DNA of 64,000 nucleotides from an uncultured Eubacteriales bacterium (GTDB lineage: Bacteria; Bacillota; Clostridia; Oscillospirales; CAG-382): assembly GCA_934479825.1 (NCBI GenBank), contig CAKSOW010000007.1, positions 1-64,000 on the forward strand, given 5' to 3'. The notes under the pieces were generated by a model. The model was not told where the DNA came from and ran no database searches. It was given only the letters and a program-made list of their open reading frames with translations. Made by a program: the position numbers and the translations under genes. This document shows, piece by piece, positions 59,796 to 64,000 of this stretch; the first letter of the stretch is position 1; each line of letters opens with the position of its first letter.

Positions 59796-61199
59796 ATGCT
59801 TTTTTCCAGTATTCCGTTTTTATATTTTTTTCTCCCGATCTTTTTCCTTATTTATTTTGCCGTACCGAGAAAATTCAAGAACTTTGTGCTTCTTGTGGCA
59901 AGCTTGTTTTTCTACGGCTGCGGTGAGCCGAAATATTTGATTCTGATGTCGATTTCCATTCTTATCGGTTATTTCGGCGGAATGCTTACGGGTTTTGCTA
60001 AGAAAAAAGGCGCAAAACGCGCTTTTCTTTCCCTTTCGGTCTTGCTTCTTGCCGGACTTTTGGGTTATTTCAAATATGCAGATTTCTTTATATCCAACTT
60101 TAATGCGCTTACCGGCTTATCCGTTCCGCTTTTGCGTGTGACGCTTCCGATCGGTATCAGCTTTTACACATTCCAGATTTTAAGCTATGTGGTGGATGTT
60201 TACCGCGGCGATACGCCGGTGCAAAAGAACCTTATCACCTTTGCCGCGTATGTCAGCATGTTTCCGCAGCTGATCGCCGGCCCTATTGTGCGCTATACCG
60301 ATGTGGAAAAGGAGTTGGAAACGCGCACGCATTCGGTCATTCTTGCCTATGACGGAGTTAAACGTTTTTTGATCGGGCTTTCCAAAAAGATCCTGCTTGC
60401 CAATCTGTTTGCCGAACTGTGCGATACGTTCCGGGCGTCGGGCGAAAAGTCGGTTTTGTTTTATTGGCTGTATGCGGTCGGTTTTACCATGCTTATCTAT
60501 TTTGATTTTTCCGGTTACAGCGATATGGCTATCGGACTTGGCAAAATCATGGGATTCCGCTTTCCGGAAAACTTCAATTATCCGTATCTTTCGCGAAGCG
60601 TCACAGAGTTCTGGCGGCGCTGGCATATGACGCTCGGCACATGGTTCCGCGATTATGTATACATTCCGCTCGGCGGCAACCGCGTTTCGTTCGGACGCTG
60701 GATTTTCAACATTGCCGTCGTCTGGTTTCTCACGGGCTTATGGCACGGTGCGGCGTGGAATTTCGTTTTGTGGGGACTGCTGTTTGCCGTGCTTTTGGTG
60801 CTTGAAAAGCTCTTCCTCAAAAAATGGCTGAATAAACTGCCGCGCATATTGAATCATGCGCTTGTCATGCTTGTCATTATCATCAGCTTTGTTTTGTTCA
60901 ATGCGTCAAGCCTTGCCGAGGCGGGAACGGATATAGCCGGTATGTTCGGCGGAACGGGAGTGCCGCTTGTAACGGCAGAAACGCTGTATTATCTGCGCAG
61001 TTACGCAGTGGTATTTCTTCTCGGCATCATTGGCTGCACACCGCTTCCGGCCACTCTTGTCAAACGTTTTGCGGCAGGGAAAAAGGCCGCCCGGGTTTAC
61101 CGCGTGTTAGAGGTGGCGGCGCTTGTGGTGCTGTTACTTGTGTGCACGGCGTTCTTGGTGGACGGTTCGTTCAATCCGTTCTTATATTTCCGTTTTTAA
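59796..61199 (+). CDS. MBOAT family O-acyltransferase
   Basis: 467-aa polytopic acyltransferase of the AlgI/DltB/PatA kind, moving acyl (often acetyl) groups across the membrane for transfer to surface polymers. About ten hydrophobic spans. SVTEFWRRWHMTLGTWFRDYVYIPLGG and the catalytic His in TGLWHGAAWNFVLWG are diagnostic. AGGAG precedes the ATG. Its partner with the DTHW motif is encoded 19 bp downstream. Confidence 0.95.
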   Translation: MLFSSIPFLYFFLPIFFLIYFAVPRKFKNFVLLVASLFFYGCGEPKYLILMSISILIGYFGGMLTGFAKKKGAKRAFLSLSVLLLAGLLGYFKYADFFISNFNALTGLSVPLLRVTLPIGISFYTFQILSYVVDVYRGDTPVQKNLITFAAYVSMFPQLIAGPIVRYTDVEKELETRTHSVILAYDGVKRFLIGLSKKILLANLFAELCDTFRASGEKSVLFYWLYAVGFTMLIYFDFSGYSDMAIGLGKIMGFRFPENFNYPYLSRSVTEFWRRWHMTLGTWFRDYVYIPLGGNRVSFGRWIFNIAVVWFLTGLWHGAAWNFVLWGLLFAVLLVLEKLFLKKWLNKLPRILNHALVMLVIIISFVLFNASSLAEAGTDIAGMFGGTGVPLVTAETLYYLRSYAVVFLLGIIGCTPLPATLVKRFAAGKKAARVYRVLEVAALVVLLLVCTAFLVDGSFNPFLYFRF

Positions 61200-61218
61200 C
61201 AGAAAAAGGTGATTAAAT

Positions 61219-62325
61219 ATGAAAATAAAGAATCAGGCAATTGCAGGACTTGCCGTGCTGGGCAGCGTATGGGGCTTACTCTCGGCGGCGTGCTTTTTCA
61301 AATCTCCGACCGAAACGTCGGTGTCAGAACGCCGGAAATTGGCGTCTTTTCCCAAAACGAATGCCGAAACGCTCCTTTCCGGACGCTTTATGGCCGATTT
61401 TGAGACCTACTCGCTTGACCAGTTTCCGTTTCGCGATACATTCCGCACTTTAAAAGCGGTAACTTCGCTCTATGCGCTCGGCAAGAAGGACAATAACGGC
61501 ATTTATCTGTCGGACGGCTATGCGGCAAAACTTGAATACCCGCTCGACGAAGAGTCGGTGGTGTCGGCGGCCGGGAAATTTGCCTCACTGTACGAAACCT
61601 ATATCCGCGATAAGGGCGGAAAAGTATATTTGGCTGTCGCGCCGGACAAGGGATATTTTTTGGCTGACAAAGGCGGTTATCCGTCGCTTGACTATGAAAA
61701 AATGCTTTCGCTGTTAAAAGAAAATCTGCCGTGGGCTGAATATGTCGATCTGTTTCCGTCGCTTGCCTTGGAGGATTATTATAAGACCGACACGCATTGG
61801 CGGCAGGAAAAGATTGTTCCGGCGTCGCGCGTGTTAGCCGAAGCCATGGGCGGCACCGGAATCGGCGAATATACGACCGAAAAAGCGGAGGTGCCATTTT
61901 ACGGCGTATATTACGGACAATCAGCACTGCCGCTGCCGTCCGAAACGATATATTATGTGACCAACGATATCTTAGATGGGTGTACGGTGACCAATATCGA
62001 GACCGAAAAAAGCTATTCGGGGCTGATCGATTTTTCCAAAGCGGACGGCAAAGACCCGTATGAACTGTTTCTTTCAGGCGCGTCGCCGGTTATTGTTATT
62101 GAAAACCCGTCAGTGACCGCAAAGCGCGAACTTGTCATTTTCCGCGATTCGTTCGGCAGCAGTATGGCGCCGCTGCTTGTGAGCGATTACAGCAAAGTGA
62201 CGCTAGTCGATACGCGCTATATTGCGCCGAAATTAGTGGGGAATTTCGTTGATTTTGAGGGCGCGGACGTACTTTTCTTATATAGCACGCTGATTCTGAA
62301 TCAGAGCGCGGCTTTAAAATCCTGA
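61219..62325 (+). CDS. DHHW/AlgX-like SGNH acyltransferase partner
   Basis: 368-aa exported protein with one N-terminal helix (about 7-25). YYKTDTHWRQE supplies the Asp-His of the catalytic triad (DxHW motif) and FRDSFGSSMAPLL the nucleophile Ser, as in AlgJ/AlgX-type proteins. It would accept the acyl group delivered by the MBOAT protein and attach it to a cell-surface glycan. AAGGTGA precedes the ATG. Target polymer unknown. Confidence 0.9.
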   Translation: MKIKNQAIAGLAVLGSVWGLLSAACFFKSPTETSVSERRKLASFPKTNAETLLSGRFMADFETYSLDQFPFRDTFRTLKAVTSLYALGKKDNNGIYLSDGYAAKLEYPLDEESVVSAAGKFASLYETYIRDKGGKVYLAVAPDKGYFLADKGGYPSLDYEKMLSLLKENLPWAEYVDLFPSLALEDYYKTDTHWRQEKIVPASRVLAEAMGGTGIGEYTTEKAEVPFYGVYYGQSALPLPSETIYYVTNDILDGCTVTNIETEKSYSGLIDFSKADGKDPYELFLSGASPVIVIENPSVTAKRELVIFRDSFGSSMAPLLVSDYSKVTLVDTRYIAPKLVGNFVDFEGADVLFLYSTLILNQSAALKS

Positions 62326-62441
62326 AAGCCGGAATAGAATCCCGACAATTGGCAAAAATATGTTAAAGTGCACTAATATTGGAGATTATAATGCAAATTA
62401 TCCGTCAAAACAGAGAATTTTCGGACGAGTTCCAAAAATTC

Positions 62442-62470
62442 TTGACAAAGACGGAAAAAGTACTTATAAT
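62442..62470 (+). promoter_or_regulatory. Sigma-A promoter of the str operon
   Basis: TTGACA, 17 bp, TATAAT: full consensus. A CTGTC-N9-GACAG leader hairpin follows at 62490-62508. Confidence 0.88.
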
Positions 62471-62544
62471 ATATAAGTCGGTTAGTGTGCTGTCTTGCGT
62501 CATGACAGGGACACGCCGTAAATTTTATGAAGAGGAGGTGCGGT

Positions 62545-62958
62545 ATGCCAACCTTTAACCAATTAGTAAGAAAAGGACGCGAGGACGCTAAGAAATCCAA
62601 GTCTTCCGCTCTTTTGCACGGCTTCAACACGTTAACCAAGCAGCAGACAGATATTGCTGCTCCTCAGAAGAGAGGCGTTTGCACGAAGGTCTCCACCAAG
62701 ACCCCGAAGAAGCCGAACTCTGCTTTGAGAAAAATTGCGAGAGTCAGACTGACCAACGGTATCGAAGTTACTTCGTATATCCCCGGTATCGGTCACAACT
62801 TGCAGGAACACAGCGTTGTGTTGATCCGCGGCGGAAGAGTCAAGGACCTTCCTGGTGTACGTTATCACATCATTCGCGGTACTCTTGATACGCAGGGCGT
62901 TGCCAAGAGAAACCAGTCGCGTTCCAAGTACGGTGCAAAGCGCGAAAAGAAGAAGTAA
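62545..62958 (+). CDS. rpsL: 30S ribosomal protein S12
   Basis: 137-aa decoding-centre protein. MPTFNQLVRKGR start, PKKPNSALRKIARVRL with the Lys typical of streptomycin-sensitive ribosomes, and GGRVKDLPGVRYHIIRG. GAGGAGGTG precedes the ATG. First gene of the str operon. Confidence 0.99.
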   Translation: MPTFNQLVRKGREDAKKSKSSALLHGFNTLTKQQTDIAAPQKRGVCTKVSTKTPKKPNSALRKIARVRLTNGIEVTSYIPGIGHNLQEHSVVLIRGGRVKDLPGVRYHIIRGTLDTQGVAKRNQSRSKYGAKREKKK

Positions 62959-63018
62959 TTCTTTCTGCTTGACCGAAAAGGCGCAATTTGCGCTTGTTTA
63001 AAGGTATTTTGAGAGGCT

Positions 63019-63055
63019 AAACCGCATTTTACTTATATGGAATCATATACGGTTT
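63019..63055 (+). promoter_or_regulatory. Structured rpsL-rpsG intergenic region
   Basis: Within the 182-bp gap: AAACCG/CGGTTT outer stem and TATATG/CATATA inner stem. In Escherichia coli the equivalent gap holds the S7 repressor site; a similar role here is only a guess. Confidence 0.4.
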
Positions 63056-63140
63056 GCGGTGCATATCTCACAAAGTGCTGACGAAAGGTAATCATTTCGA
63101 GTACCTGTGAATTCATTTTTTAGTGAAGGAGGGAAGTATA

Positions 63141-63608
63141 GTGCCAAGAAGAGGTTCTGTACCCAAGAGAGACGTACTCCCCGATCCGCTGTACAATTCT
63201 AAGCTCGTAACAAAGCTTATCAATAACATTATGTACGACGGCAAAAAGGGTGTTGCTCAGAAAATCGTATATGACGCATTTGAAATCATCAATCAAAAAG
63301 TAGGCGATCCGCTGGAAAATTTCCAGAAGGCGCTTGAAAACATTATGCCTGTTCTCGAAGTTAAGGCTCGCCGTGTAGGCGGTTCGACTTATCAGGTTCC
63401 GATCGAAGTCAGACCTGAGAGAAGACAGACACTCGGTTTACGTTGGCTCACGGTTTATTCGCGCGCCAGAAGCGAAAAGAACATGTCTGAACGTCTTGCC
63501 GGTGAAATCATCGACGCTGTAAACGGACTCGGTTCCGCTGTTAAGAAGCGCGAGGATACCCACAAGATGGCGGAAGCAAACAAGGCTTTTGCTCATTACA
63601 GATATTGA
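63141..63608 (+). CDS. rpsG: 30S ribosomal protein S7
   Basis: 155-aa small-subunit head protein that organises the 3' domain of 16S rRNA. Start is a GTG (PRRGSVPKRDVLPDPLYNSK follows) 8 nt after AGGAGG; the frame is open a few codons further upstream through the ribosome site itself. GGSTYQVPIEVRPERRQTLG is the family core. Confidence 0.98.
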   Translation: MPRRGSVPKRDVLPDPLYNSKLVTKLINNIMYDGKKGVAQKIVYDAFEIINQKVGDPLENFQKALENIMPVLEVKARRVGGSTYQVPIEVRPERRQTLGLRWLTVYSRARSEKNMSERLAGEIIDAVNGLGSAVKKREDTHKMAEANKAFAHYRY

Positions 63609-63652
63609 TTTTTGCTTTTGCAGAAATGCGAATAAATTAAAGGAGAAAACAA

Positions 63653-64000
63653 ATGCCGAGAACTTGTTCACTTGAACACACAAGAAATATTGGTATCATG
63701 GCTCACATCGACGCCGGTAAAACGACGACGACCGAGCGTATCCTGTATTATACCGGAAAAACGCATAAGATCGGCGAAGTTCACGAAGGTGCCGCTACCA
63801 TGGACTGGATGGAACAGGAGCAGGAAAGAGGTATTACCATTACCTCCGCTGCTACCACGTGCTATTGGTCCGGCGAGCAGAAGCAGTATGCACCGCACAG
63901 AATCAACATCATCGACACCCCTGGTCACGTTGACTTCACTGTTGAAGTTCAGCGTTCCTTGAAGGTGCTTGACGGTTCTGTCACCGTATTCTGCGCAAAG
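63653..64000 (+). CDS. fusA: Elongation factor G, N-terminal part (cut by window end)
   Basis: 116 codons are present and the frame is still open at the last base. Begins MPRTCSLEHTRNIGIMAHID; G1 loop AHIDAGKTTTTERIL, switch region GAATMDWMEQEQERGITITS, and G3 DTPGHVDF. GTPase that translocates tRNA-mRNA on the ribosome. AAAGGAG precedes the ATG. Confidence 0.98.
   Translation, partial: MPRTCSLEHTRNIGIMAHIDAGKTTTTERILYYTGKTHKIGEVHEGAATMDWMEQEQERGITITSAATTCYWSGEQKQYAPHRINIIDTPGHVDFTVEVQRSLKVLDGSVTVFCAK

Noticed and set aside
1..64000. tRNA, rRNA, prophage or insertion sequence genes
   Set aside because: None recognised in any intergenic region or among the proteins.

Overview
This window is chromosomal DNA of an anaerobic, endospore-forming bacterium of the class Clostridia. 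Supporting genes are the sporulation genes (GerW/YtfJ with its DUF2953 partner, SipL, and a 25-residue SpoVM), a PPi-type phosphofructokinase, a 2-hydroxyacyl-CoA dehydratase activase system, a zinc-type L28, and sigma-A promoters with almost invariant 17-bp spacers. I cannot name genus or species. There are no rRNA or tRNA genes, prophage, transposase or CRISPR.

Layout. 1-640 is a hairpin-rich intergenic repeat block. 640-3192 (minus) is a polar amino-acid ABC transporter; 3386-4249 a DUF362 protein; 4340-5739 (minus) a CDF metal exporter with a small DUF6472 protein; 5790-10096 (minus) a two-gene CoA dehydratase activase; 10452-15658 (minus) a BMP-type nucleoside ABC transporter; 15858-21170 (minus) a PcrA helicase, a nucleotide-sugar dehydratase and a NUDIX protein. 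From 21443 the plus strand carries DUF2953-GerW-ABC exporter, rpmB, then (after minus-strand ldhA) mfd-prsA-like-mreD-like-PPi-PFK, an orphan solute-binding lipoprotein, dnaA-ygiQ, trmB-nadE. 41761-42179 is a tandem 208-bp repeat. 42186-50198 (minus) holds a WG-repeat protein, parA-gdpP-DUF2232 (the yybS-yybT-soj neighbourhood of Firmicute origins), and a short sporulation operon: a 52-residue membrane protein, spoVM and sipL. 50416-53118 is ROK kinase, SIS isomerase and a WYL regulator. 53080-54220 is a second hairpin-rich repeat block related to the first. Then come a GH99-like/WbsX protein (minus), an ECF sigma/anti-sigma pair, a DUF4358 lipoprotein, an MBOAT/DHHW surface O-acylation pair, and the start of the str operon (rpsL, rpsG, fusA, cut by the window end).

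How it fits together. dnaA, parA, gdpP-DUF2232 and the str operon are origin-proximal in many Firmicutes, so this is plausibly a rearranged origin-flanking region; dnaN, recF, parB and obvious DnaA-box clusters are absent here. The most notable items are (i) the unannotatably small spoVM next to sipL, whose products both meet at SpoIVA in other species, with sipL's ribosome binding site inside a perfect inverted repeat, and (ii) a 113-115-bp dispersed element whose terminal stem shows compensatory base changes between copies and which is accompanied by arrays of short perfect hairpins.
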